The notes beneath the pieces were generated by a model that worked only from the letters and a program-made list of their open reading frames with translations, was not told the DNA's origin and ran no database searches. Below, piece by piece: positions 1 to 8,481 of a DNA stretch of 13,867 nt; positions within the stretch are counted from its first letter, which is position 1, and every line of letters begins with the position of its first letter. Made by a program: the position numbers and the translations under genes. The DNA comes from Podila epigama (Eukaryota; Mortierellomycota; Mortierellomycetes; Mortierellales; Mortierellaceae). The stretch is taken from contig JAAAVE010000767.1 of the NCBI GenBank assembly GCA_015679605.1, positions 1-13,867 on the forward strand, read 5' to 3'.

Positions 1-94
1 TAGGGTTGGTCTTGGCGGGGGTTGTCTTTTGGGCAGCGGTCAAAGCGATGGCGGCACCGAGAAGGAGAAGGAGGGATCTGGTAATGGCAACCAT
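1..94 (-). CDS. N-terminus of a secretory-pathway protein (partial, cut by window edge)
   Basis: Reading leftward from an ATG at 94 gives 31 open codons before the window ends. The product starts with a short polar and basic head (MVAITRS), a five-leucine core, then GAAIALTAA followed by QKTTPAKTNP. This is a classic cleavable signal peptide, with likely cleavage after the TAA residues near position 21. The start lies in a good eukaryotic context (ACACCATGG) and no other ATG occurs between it and a TATA-like motif about 190 bases upstream. The exported product cannot be identified from 31 residues: a Thr/Pro/Lys-rich mature start is common in secreted fungal proteins. No donor splice site is visible before the edge. 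Confidence 0.6.
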   Translation of the reverse strand, partial: MVAITRSLLLLLGAAIALTAAQKTTPAKTNP

Positions 95-148
95 GGTGTT
101 AGGAATGAGTCGTTCAGAGAAGTAAGTGGAATGGGAGAGTGTGTTGGA

Positions 149-228
149 GATGGATGAATTGGATGGATGGATGGATGGATGGATGGATGGATGGATGGAT
201 GAATGGGTGAATGGATGGATGAATGGGA
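149..228. repeat. GGAT tetranucleotide microsatellite
   Basis: A pure run of ten GGAT units occupies 161-200, flanked by degenerate units (GGATGAAT, GGGTGAAT) from 149 to 228. On the minus strand it reads CCAT/ATCC and lies between the TATA-like motif and the ATG of the signal-peptide gene, so it is probably transcribed as 5' leader. Confidence 0.9.
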
Positions 229-286
229 AGGGGAGTCGAAGCTGAAGAGAAAAAGAAGAAGAGGTAACAAAGGTGGAGACAAATTA

Positions 287-294
287 CTTTTATA
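287..294 (-). promoter_or_regulatory. TATA-like box for the signal-peptide gene
   Basis: The minus strand reads TATAAAAG here, about 193 bases upstream of the ATG at 94. If it is used, the transcript would carry a 5' leader of roughly 160 bases made largely of CCAT tetranucleotides and free of upstream ATGs. The motif match is clear; its use is inferred. Confidence 0.35.
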
Positions 295-436
295 GGATAA
301 CAATAAATGGCCAGTTTATTCAACTCTTCCTTCACCCACATAAATAACAGCATAACGAACCATGCCATCCATGCTCACTGCTAACACTCTTGACACCACT
401 CACTTCACTCACTCACTTTAACACACACAGACAATT

Positions 437-459
437 CACACACACACACACACACACAC
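437..459. repeat. CA dinucleotide microsatellite
   Basis: This is an uninterrupted CA run of about 23 bases inside a longer ACAC/ACTC-rich simple-sequence tract (about 395-535). Confidence 0.85.
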
Positions 460-1065
460 TTTGACACCACTCACTCTCTGAACACACACCACCTGCTTTC
501 ATTCATGTCACTCACTCCACTCACTCACTCACTATTCATAGCTCAGGATGTGAAATGTTTTTCCTGCGATTGGCCTTATTTTCATAATTAGTCTGAGCTC
601 TCTCTCTCTTTGATACTGAAAAGTACAACAATTACAATTGCTCACAAAAAAAAAAAAACATTCAATTTAAAAAAAAACAGGTTCTTAGACGAAAAAAACT
701 GTCAGCCAATTTCTTTTAGGTTGCGGATAATTATCCTTTTTGTCAAAGTGGCATCATCAGCCACAACACAGTAGCAACCCCCCGTCCCTGCTACTTGCTG
801 TACGAACATTCCTCGAAGCTAGACGAGGCACGTTGGACTGGGGTGTCCTAACCCGATGGTAGACAAATAATTGTATATAACAGCTCTTATGCAGGTGCAC
901 CCATAGGGTTATGATTGTAGTTGCACTAACTGTCCGTGTTCATAGATTGACGCGCTTGAACAGAACAAGATTCACTTATTTGTCGTGTTTGCGAGCAACT
1001 TCATTCTCTCCTAAAACCAACACAAACCAAAAGAAACATTAATTGACAATACCCCTACACTTCAC

Positions 1066-1129
1066 ACTCCACTCCACTCCACTCCACTCCACTCCACTCT
1101 ATTCCACTGCACTGCACTGCACTGCACTG
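1066..1129. repeat. Adjacent ACTCC and ACTGC pentanucleotide arrays
   Basis: ACTCC is repeated about seven times from 1066 to 1098. After a short CTATTCC interruption, ACTGC is repeated about five times from 1105 to 1129. The two units differ by one base, which suggests one array derived from the other by mutation followed by slippage. The array sits about 80 bases beyond the stop codon of the RRM-like gene. Confidence 0.85.
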
Positions 1130-1209
1130 TACTCTATTCCGCGCGTGCTGTCCATTCAGCAATAGTCTTTTCGATATTAATGTAAATGTAAACATGGTCC
1201 GTCTATAGT

Positions 1210-2335
1210 TCACATCGACCCATCTTTAATGTTAACTGATTCACTTTCCTTGCGCTCTTGTTGCTGCTCTGCACGCACAATGCTGTCCGGAATCACTTTC
1301 CACAGCTGAGCCATGCCTTTCTTTTGAAGAGGAACGACCGTCGGCTTCTTTGCTCCAGGGCTGCCTTCTCCAGCACCAAATTCTTCCTTCCTTTCCTCCT
1401 TCTCATCCTTCGCGTCTGCCTCTGCCTCTGTCGTAAATGATAGTGCCGACACAAAAGTGTCATCTGTCATATGCTGCCCACTCTCTCTTACGCCCGAGTC
1501 TCCCTCTGCTCTATTATCATCCGCCTTTGCCTCTAATTGCCTTTTAGCTGCTCTAAGGGCTTCCAGATCATTGAATCCACTAAATCCTGTGTTCTTGTGG
1601 ATGATGGACCGTTTCGCTGGCATCGTCCCAGACCGCTGAAATTCAAAATCCCGCCTTCCAACACGAATATATCTATCCTTCAATGCCTTGTCAAGCGAGT
1701 CCTTGTGTTTAAATGTGAAAAACCCATATCCAAAATATTTCTGCGTCTCTGGACACTACATTTCATAGATAAAAGGAGGCATAAGGAGGAAGGAGATTCG
1801 GGTTAGTAGTAGACAATATATTTTTGTCTTGTCTTTGTCTTTTTTTTTTTCTTTTATCTTTTTTCTTTTTTCCAAAACTGAAATGATATCACAATGGCTC
1901 TCTCTCTCACACACACAAACGCTCTTTGACACACAAATCCCTTCACTCCCTTCTTACTCTTTGGAATTGGTACTGTGTGAGCGGCCCATAGCTTGTTTTA
2001 ATATGGCTGATAAAGACTTGAGCTTCCTCCAACGACCAAATCTTGTCAGGTGTTCGGAAAAAGATTCTAAAGAGATTAGGGTCGATAGAGTGTCGTCCAC
2101 GTTCCCTTTCGGCTTTATGTACAGGTGTTCGCCGAGGTTTTTGATCTTGTTGTTGAAGAAGGTCTTGTTGTTGTTCATGTTGTCCTAACGTCGAATGTGA
2201 ATCTTGTAATGTGCCGCGAAATGACTCTACGTTCTCTTGCTGAGTAGAAAAGAGTCTACGCAGTGTTGGTCCTGACCGTGAGGCAGCAGGTCGACTGTTG
2301 AGTGTGAATGTCTGTTTGAAAAGTGCCAAGGCCAT
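1210..2335 (-). CDS. Probable mitochondrial protein with RRM-like domain
   Basis: There are two exons, 2335-1958 and 1755-1210. The 202-bp intron (1957-1756) opens with GTAAGA and closes with TGTAG, and the phase is 0. The predicted product has 307 residues. The first 31 (MALALFKQTFTLNSRPAASR, then SGPTLRRLFST) lack acidic residues, carry Arg/Lys and hydroxyl residues and have an RR-L-F-S motif, as expected of a mitochondrial presequence. A Gln-rich linker (about 55-66) follows. Residues 85-160 look like an RNA-recognition fold: a beta strand (LFRIFF), a helix (SLEEAQVFISHI), a strand (LTQYQFQR) and an RNP1-like KYFGYGFFTF (132-141) made continuous only by splicing. The Glu/Lys-rich C-terminal third is probably disordered and ends in a short conserved-looking stretch (QLWKVIPDSIVRAEQ). 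RNA binding in mitochondria, perhaps in translation or the mitoribosome, is inferred; I do not recognise the family. The gene is divergent from the Cwf19 gene, with starts about 203 bp apart. Confidence 0.75.
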
Positions 2336-2538
2336 TGAATGTCAATGTGTGTAATCGGACAAAGGTGATCAGGTCAAAACAAAAAAATAAAGCTGCAGAA
2401 TATCCGTGGAAAATTGTACAACAAAGTCAAAAGGGCAAAATAAGGGAGGCTTAGATTTTCTTGATAAATATGGACACACCACCCATGTCTTGTCTTTTTT
2501 TGTTCTGTCATTTACCAACATCCCCACACACACACGTC
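2336..2538. promoter_or_regulatory. Short divergent promoter region between RRM-like gene and Cwf19 gene
   Basis: The two start codons face away from each other across about 203 bp, so the 5' leaders and promoters of both genes must lie here. The sequence is A-rich on the plus strand with no strong TATA box. An upstream in-frame ATG for the Cwf19 gene lies at 2470; it would add 23 hydrophobic and Cys-rich residues unlike the SR-type N-terminus, so I treat it as leader. Confidence 0.5.
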
Positions 2539-5500
2539 ATGGACTCAACATCAAGAAGCAGCAGTAGCGGTGGACATCGCTCAAGCAGAGACCACAAGGA
2601 GCATAAGGACCGAAAAGACCGCAAGGAGCACAAAGAGCACAGGGAGCACCGAAGTGACAGAGACCGTGACAGAGACCGTGACAGAGACCGTGACAGAGAC
2701 CGTGACAGAGACCGTGATCGTGACCATGATCGAGACCGAGACCGGAAACACCACAGTCATCACCGTAGCGACGATGATGATGAGGATGGGCCTTCAAAGA
2801 AGCACAAATCATCCTCTTCTTCATCGTCAAGATCGCGACACCACCATCACAAGTCATCGAGAAGCGGTGACAACGACAAGGAAAAGGATAGAAAGAAGCA
2901 TGGCGAGAATGACAGGGATGTAGATATAGCCTCATCAGTTATGGATGACGATGATATGTGGGTCGAAAAGGAAGCTCCAGAAGGAATTGCCTCTGGCCCG
3001 GTTGCATCCGAACCCTTATCCTCAGAGCCACGATCACCTAAAGAGCAGTCTGGACACATTGAGCAAGGCGCGACAGAATCAACAGAGTCCCAAGAGGCCG
3101 GACCTCAAAAGCAGGCACGCGACGCTTGGATGTCAATGGAGGGGGGATTGGATTATGCACTCATGGGAGTCTCAAGGGTCAAGAAGCCCAAGGAAGAAAA
3201 GCCAGACCCAGAAAAGGTTAAAACATCAACTTTGCTGCCAGGACTTGCAACATACTAACAAGGAGCAGGTATAAAACAAAGGCACAGACTTCTTATCAGC
3301 CACCCCTTTTTCACCCTTTTTATACTTGAATCCACATCTTTAGCTTCAAGTCAGTAGCCGAGAGCTGAATGTACACCTCAAGGCAGGTCTTCATGTAGAC
3401 CAATACCCAACTCAGGAGAAACCAAGCTATACCATTGGAGATGCCGGATCACAATGGAGGATGACAAAACTGAGGCGCGTCATGGAAACAGCAGAAGAGG
3501 AAGGTGTCCCACCACACGTCATTGGAATCGAGCGCTATGGGGTAAGTCTAGGGAATGACGAGTGTATTTAGCCGATTTTGGGTACAAGTAATTTGACGTT
3601 TTATTATTTTTCATTCCGAATGACTCCTCGTATTCACGTCTCTTCCTCTTCTTCATATTGGCGAAAATGAAATAGTCAATAGAAAAATTCAACGAAGCAT
3701 TGGCGGAACGAGAGGAACTGGATAGAAGAAAGTCCAAACGTAGCGACCGTCGCAATGACAAGCGGGATGATCGACGCGAACGCGATGGTCGCAAGGACAG
3801 TCATAGAGACGATCGTGATGACCGACGACGTAATGACGATGGTACAAGTAGCAACAGGAGCAGTAGCAGAGATATAGATTCACCAAGAGGAGGCAGACTC
3901 TCTGCATTCAGCTCTGCAGCGTCTTCGCCCTTCCAGCGCCCTATGGATGAACAAGAACGACTGGAAAAGGAACTTGCCAGGCGCAAAGTTGAAAAGGAAC
4001 GTGAAACAGAGCAGGCGAAAAGGTTTACCCCGATCCCTTCTCCCTTTGCAACACATGTCTCGTCCCCGCTGCCTAGTCATTCCACAGCGCCAGGTCCTGA
4101 CGTTCTGACCCAGGACCAACTCAACAAGCTAAAGGCAAAGGCTCTCCGCGCAAAACTGCTTGATCTGCCTGACGCTGGGGATTTGGAAAAGGAGTACGAA
4201 TCATCTAAGAAGGCTGCAGAAGAGGCTGCAGCGAGACCGACAGAGTCTTCTAGGGTCGTTGTTGTTCAGACAATGGGCCGGTCCAGTGGATCATCGTCTC
4301 CTGCGCCATTGGGGCCTGGCAATAGCAAGCATGCCAAGAAGAAAGAGGTTACCCATGACGCAGAAGGTAACCGTCTAGGGTATGAAGGAGAAGAGGACTC
4401 TTTGGACCTGCATGAACTAGTCCGTCGGGAAAAGCTGTCGCTTGGTGAGAGCATGGATAAGGAGTATGCCCGTCGCGTCACTCGTGATGCTGTCTTTAAG
4501 GTAAACCGATATGGGGTTTGATTATATTCAAAGTCGACCTGTTTCCAAGTCTTTTCTTTTCTCCAATTCTGATATTTGAATGGATGGCGTTTCTTCTTTT
4601 GGGTATTAATTTATTTAGGATGACAACGATTATATGGACGATAATGCGGACAAGATTGCTCGGACAGTCAAGAAATCAGATATGCAACTAAAGAACTCTG
4701 CGATCAACGATTATAAAAAGACACAAGCGGCGCTGGACAAATGTCCAATGTGTTACAAGGATGACGGCAGGACACTTCCGACTATGGCCGTTGTGTCGTT
4801 GGGCACGCGCGTTTATTTGGGGCTCCCGTTGACAAAGGAGTTTGTGCCTGGCCACTGCATGATTGTCCCGATCCAGCATGTGACATCCACACTCGAGTGC
4901 GATGATGATGCTTGGCAAGAGATTCGCAACTTTATGAAGTGCCTGTTACAGATGAACGCGGCGCAAGACCGAGCTGTCATCTTTACAGAGACTGTCATTA
5001 ACCTCAACTGGCATAAGCATAGTGTCATTGAGTGTTTCCCGATCCCTTGGGAAGCTGGCCGAGCAGCTCCAGGGTACTTCAAGGTATATTTTGTTTCTTT
5101 TTTTTTGTTTCGCTTTTACCTTTACTCTTTGCTGCCAATGCGACATAATCGACTTGATATTTTATTTGGGCAACATCTAACAGCCAACATAACATCCATG
5201 ATAATATCAAAAAAAACGATTAGGAGGCAATCCTGAACTCGGATGAAGAATGGTCACAGCATAAAAAGTTGATCGAAACAGATACCAAGCTAGCGAGCAA
5301 TGGCGGGTTCCGTCGGCGGTTAACGAGCAAGATGCCCTTTTTCCATGTATGGTTGAACTCACCAGATAAGGGCTATGGCCATGTTATTGAGGACGCAGAT
5401 CGGTTCCAAGACTATTTTGCAAAGGAGGTGTTGGCGTCCATTTGCGAGATGGATGCGAGTGATTGGCAGCGCAAGAATGCTCGACGGATTCCTGTAGCAG

Positions 5501-5577
5501 AGAATCCTTCACGTATCGAAGCCTTCAAGAAGACTTGGCAGGCATGGGACTGGACACGAGCGATTGATGCTGCATGA
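2539..5577 (+). CDS. cwf19: Pre-mRNA-splicing factor Cwf19 (CWF19L2 type)
   Basis: There are five exons: 2539-3216, 3344-3541, 3676-4500, 4619-5083 and 5224-5577, all joined in phase 0, giving 839 residues (human CWF19L2 is about 890). Residues 1-130 are Ser/Arg/His/Asp-rich, including an expanded RDRD tract. Residues around 227-300 (SSRELN, YTIGDAG, EEEG, IERYGSIEKF) match the conserved central block of the family. A second charged region follows. CwfJ_C_1 spans about 600-722, with C609-x2-C612 and the HIT-like PGHCMIVPIQH (H646, H654) and HKHSVIECFPIP (699 onward). CwfJ_C_2 covers 723-839 (FFHVWLNS, GHVIEDADRF). From family knowledge, Cwf19 associates with Cdc5/Prp19-containing late spliceosomes and intron-lariat complexes in the nucleus. 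The CwfJ_C domains, central block and four compensating introns make this firm. Exon 1/2 splicing is the least certain junction: donor GTTAAA is weak and a nested splice site is present. Confidence 0.93.
2656..2715 (+). repeat. Five perfect 12-bp tandem repeats encoding Asp-Arg
   Basis: GACAGAGACCGT is repeated five times without change, inside exon 1 of the Cwf19 gene, and encodes an alternating Asp-Arg tract. The unit length is a multiple of three, so gain or loss of units stays in frame. Degenerate copies continue to about 2745. Confidence 0.9.
3217..3343 (+). other. Cwf19 intron 1, with internal branch-site and AG|GT junction
   Basis: Removing 3217-3343 (GTTAAA...CTTTAG) restores the family-typical run EKPDPEKLQVSSRELN across the junction, which supports the outer boundaries. 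Inside lies a perfect TACTAAC (3253-3259), followed nine bases later by CAG (ending 3268), which abuts GTATAA (from 3269). Splicing only 3217-3268 would be followed at once by an in-frame GTA TAA stop. See findings. Confidence 0.7.
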
Positions 5578-5807
5578 TAAAGACGCGGCTTTCTTTTTTT
5601 TTTTTCTGTACGATTATATTGTTTTCTGTTTATACCGTTTATATACCTCAGTGACAGATGAAAAGGTAAATCATGACAGGACCTTTTTTTCTTTTTCTTT
5701 TTCTTTCTTTGCCTTTATGGGTATTGGATAGTGCGGGGTGGTGAATGCATCTTCTCCTTTTCTAGTCTCCTACTCCCTTCTCTACTGGGTAATTCGCTAT
5801 TTAGCTT
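5578..5807. other. Convergent 3' region between Cwf19 and acidic-protein genes
   Basis: The two stop codons face each other across about 230 bp, so both transcripts must end here. The plus strand has T-rich tracts at 5591-5606 and 5683-5710. No perfect AATAAA was seen for either gene; GATAAA directly after the Cwf19 stop (5576-5581) is the nearest variant and is too close to be convincing. Confidence 0.5.
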
Positions 5808-7453
5808 TTAAAAGACACCAGTCTCGTGAACACGTTCGTAGGCACCACTCTTGTCGATATCTTCGGGCGTCAACTTGTACTAAAGAAGGCCATATATAGC
5901 ATAATGGAAAAAAAAAAAAGTTGTTAGCAAGAGGGTGTTGACATGTAGAAGGGGAGAGAGAAAAGTCCACACTCTTTTTTTGTCCAGCACATCATAGCGA
6001 TAGATGCGTCAAAAAAAATACTTACGTTGACCCAGGAGGCAGCTTGGATGACAAAGTCGTTAAAAGTCTTGCGGTCGACTTTTACTTTACCATCCTTGTC
6101 TTGCTGAACCTTGACCTGGCCATGTCCTTCGGGCTGTTGCTCAAGTTGGAGGGTTTCACCTTGAGGGATGGCTGGGGCACTAGCGGCATTGGCAGCATCG
6201 GCATCGGTAGCAGCAGCAGCGGGTTGAGATGCGCTTGCATTAATGACGGAGACCACGTTCTTGCCCATTTCAACCCATTCCATGACTTGACCCATATCCA
6301 CGTTCTGTAGAGAGCTCATCACATTTTCTGCTGAAAACACTGGCCGTGGAGTATTGGCAGTATCGACAGCGTCAGCTGCACCTGTGCCCTCTGTAGCAAC
6401 AGCATCAGCTCCATCTACGGATGCGGCTTTGGTCTTTGCCTCTTCTCGAGCCTTCTTCAGCTCCTCGGCCGTCATGGGAGGCGATGTGAAGACTCCGAAA
6501 CAATCCTTTCCTAGGGCAACAAAACCTTGCGCGACCATATTGGCGCAGCCAATACATTCAAAGATGCCACCTGGGCTGGAAATGAGATGTGTGTATGTCT
6601 TGAGACAGAAGACAGAGCACTTGTCTTGGAACCGCAGAGCAAAGTTGACAAACGAATCGACACAGGCTCCACCGGGTTCTGCGGTAGCTTGTGCACTCAA
6701 TTCTGCTTCATCTGTTATCGCTCCTGCCTGGTTTGTTGCCTTTGCATCATCGCGTTTGCGAAGATTAGGGTTAGTGTCGGTGTTGATGGTCGTTGCAGCT
6801 TCTGGCACTGATGCCGCGTCAGCAGGAGAGGCAGGAGAAGAAGGAGCCGCAATGGGATCTTCTACCGCAGGAGCAACGACCTGGGCGTTGCTTTCGACTG
6901 ATGCTGCAGCTTCTGCTTCTGCTGCTGCATCGTTGATTTCTTTTTCAAGGTCGATACCGTTGAGCTCAATGTCCTCGTCGTCGGCGTAGGGCTTATTGTC
7001 TTCGGCATAAGGGTCCTCATCCTCGTCATCATAGTCCTCCATGTCATCATAGTCCTCGTCGTCATCGTTCTCGTCATCATCATAGTCCTCCTCGTCATCG
7101 TTCTCATCATCATCATCGTAATCCTCCTCGTCGTCATCTTCGTCCTCGTCATACTCGTCATCCCCACCATCACTGTCATTCTCGCTTTGCTCTTGAGCTT
7201 TATCGGTTTGGTTGGTGGCATCCTTGGACTCTTCTCCAACAACTGCTGCTACAGCATTATTGTTGTTATTGCCTTGGTCGAGGAGTTGTGCCTGTTCAAT
7301 TCCAGAACTGGCCTTGTCAGCAATAGTGTTGGGTTGGATGTTGACAACCGCATCCGTTGATGTTGTTGTGGAAATGTCTTCAGCGTATGCGGTGTGTGTC
7401 GCAAGCGTGAGAAGGAGGATGGGTCCAACAATGGAAGAAACTTGAAGCCTCAT
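5808..7453 (-). CDS. Secretory protein with acidic tract, Lys-Arg site and six-cysteine module
   Basis: There are two exons, 7453-6026 and 5879-5808. The 146-bp intron (6025-5880) opens with GTAAGT and closes with TTTAG, phase 0. The product has 499 residues. Residues 1-24 form a signal peptide (core ILLLTLATHTAYA, cleavage before EDIS). Residues 93-165 are a nearly pure Asp/Glu/Tyr/Asn tract with degenerate EDYDDDEND-type units. Residues 174-260 are Ala/Pro/Glu-rich and contain LRKRDD (231-236), a possible Kex2-type cleavage point. A compact module (264-318) has cysteines at 264, 279, 283, 300, 303 and 318 (C-x14-C-x3-C-x16-C-x2-C-x14-C). The C-terminal third is Ala-rich, then basic and hydrophobic (FNDFVIQAASWVNYKLTPED). 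There is no HDEL/KDEL ending, no second membrane segment and no family I recognise. It could be ER-luminal (acidic tracts bind calcium in several ER proteins) or secreted. Codon use and repeat content resemble the flanking genes, with no sign of transfer. Confidence 0.8.
6972..7165 (-). repeat. Degenerate Asp/Glu codon repeat
   Basis: This stretch of exon 1 of the acidic secretory protein consists almost wholly of GAY/GAR codons (plus-strand TCATCATCGTCC type), with partly repeated blocks of about 36-48 bases encoding ENDDEEDYDDD-like units. It also leaves long but meaningless open frames in the other reading frames. Confidence 0.75.
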
Positions 7454-7483
7454 ATTGAGAGATTTTTATGGAGAGGATTTTTT

Positions 7484-7509
7484 GTGGTGGTGGTGGTGGT
7501 GGTGGTGGT
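7484..7509. repeat. GTG trinucleotide run in the 5' leader of the acidic-protein gene
   Basis: About eight GTG/TGG units on the plus strand read as CCA/CAC on the minus strand, starting about 31 bases upstream of the ATG at 7453, so they probably lie in the mRNA leader. Confidence 0.8.
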
Positions 7510-7936
7510 AGTGAAAAAGAGTGTTATCGGTTGTGTTTTTTATGGAAGGGGATACGAGTGTGGCGGTAGAAGAAATGAATGAGTGTGCGTATATATGTGT
7601 GATATTGAAACGCAGGGTATCAAGGTAAGGATGTAAGATGAAGAAATAGAAGAAGAAATAGAAGAAAAAGAAGAAAAAGAAAAGAAAGGTGAAGGATAGA
7701 ATGGATGCAAAATTGAGCAATAAAAAGGCACAAAGGAAGTGGCACGTAGGCAGGGAATCTCTTTGGAATGTTGTACAATTATAAAAAAAAACGCGTCTCG
7801 TAGGGTTGCCCTGGAGAACATGGAAAGAATCATCCGTGGTTGGTCCAAACATCAAGAAAATTATACCCTTTTTTTTTTGTGATTCCAATCCGTCGAAAAT
7901 CAAGTGGAGGATATGAAAGGAAGGGGTAGGTGAGGG

Positions 7937-7955
7937 GTGTGTGTGTGTGTGTGTG
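7937..7955. repeat. GT dinucleotide microsatellite
   Basis: This is an uninterrupted GT run of about 19 bases in the intergenic region. Confidence 0.8.
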
Positions 7956-8394
7956 GTGAGATTTGGATTCCATTCTCCAAAAAAGATTTTCTCTTTGCCT
8001 ATTGACACATCGTTTCGCGTCGCGCTGTGGCACTGACTGGCTGTAGAGTGAGACGCGTAGCGTACGAATGTGGCTTTTCCAGGTGGGTTTCTCATGCTAA
8101 GCGTAAAAAATCGCGTAGGCGTGAGATCCAAACACGCTGAAGGGCATTGCGCTGCACAGCTGAAACTTTCTGTACCTGCACAGTCTTTCACAGATGCATC
8201 TCCTCATTGACTAGCCTTTTCTTTCTCTCATCAACGACGCCTCCCTCAAGATCCAAAAGGTCACTGTCAACTCTGATTCTCTCTCTGGAAGAGATTCTTG
8301 ACATTATCATAAAGACCAGCAAGACTGCCAAAGGGTCGGCCTGAAAATTACAAAAAATGATATCTTGGACCTTTGTGCATGCCGCCTACAAGCC

Positions 8395-8400
8395 TTTATT
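8395..8400 (-). terminator. AATAAA polyadenylation signal for the Mtr4 gene
   Basis: The minus strand reads AATAAA at 8400-8395, about 80 bases beyond the Mtr4 stop codon (8484-8482). This is a perfect match to the canonical signal in a plausible place. Confidence 0.55.
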
Positions 8401-8481
8401 TACAATATATACCTCTACATTCAAAAAACAAGTTATGCACGCAGATCAAAAAATACAAGAAAACAATGAAAAAAAAGGACC

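Larger units (their letters stand above)
295..1209. other. Gene-free, microsatellite-rich intergenic region
   Basis: No open frame here looks like protein. The stretch holds the upstream region of the signal-peptide gene (left) and the 3' flank of the RRM-like gene (right), both on the minus strand. It contains CACT/ACTC-rich tracts (about 395-420 and 505-535), a CA run (437-459), A-rich runs (645-700), a 12-bp palindrome (725-736), and ACTCC and ACTGC pentanucleotide runs (1066-1129). The non-repetitive middle (about 710-1010) showed no convincing tRNA, snoRNA or coding signal. Confidence 0.7.
7454..8394. other. Gene-free region upstream of the acidic-protein gene
   Basis: No convincing gene is visible in about 940 bp. 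It should hold the promoter of the minus-strand gene starting at 7453; a minus-strand CATATATA at 7597-7590, about 140 bases upstream, is a possible TATA element. Simple sequence is frequent: GTG run (7484-7509), GAA/GAAATA-rich tract (7636-7690), poly-T (7868-7880) and GT run (7937-7955). The stretch 8190-8345 has ordinary base composition and open frames of up to 65 codons that resemble nothing I know. Confidence 0.6.

Noticed and set aside
702-759. Candidate C/D-box snoRNA on the minus strand (TGATGA at 759-754, CTGA at 705-702)
   Set aside because: Box C is preceded by C where a purine is expected, there is no terminal stem outside the boxes, the spacing is short and no rRNA guide was recognised.
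802-834. Small hairpin CCTCG...CGAGG in the intergenic region, considered as part of a tRNA
   Set aside because: No acceptor stem, T-loop or B-box pattern can be built around it on either strand.
2470-2538. Upstream in-frame ATG extending Cwf19 by 23 residues
   Set aside because: The extension is hydrophobic and Cys/His-rich, unlike the SR-type N-terminus that begins at 2539, and it would sit in the short divergent promoter. RNA 5'-end data could reverse this.
6354-6989. 211-codon open frame on the plus strand opposite the acidic secretory protein gene
   Set aside because: It is an antisense shadow caused by the Ala- and Asp/Glu-rich codon bias of the real gene. It has no start context, domain or splice continuity of its own, and the minus-strand gene has signal peptide, intron and cysteine module.
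7466-8191. 241-codon open frame on the minus strand ending in a poly-His run
   Set aside because: It consists of translated microsatellites and homopolymers (Phe, His, Thr-His runs) in the upstream region of the acidic-protein gene. No part looks like conserved protein.
8147-8344. 65-codon plus-strand open frame in the intergenic region
   Set aside because: Its composition is ordinary and one segment looks helical, but there is no recognisable family, no splice partner and the length is expected by chance. A decayed gene fragment cannot be excluded.
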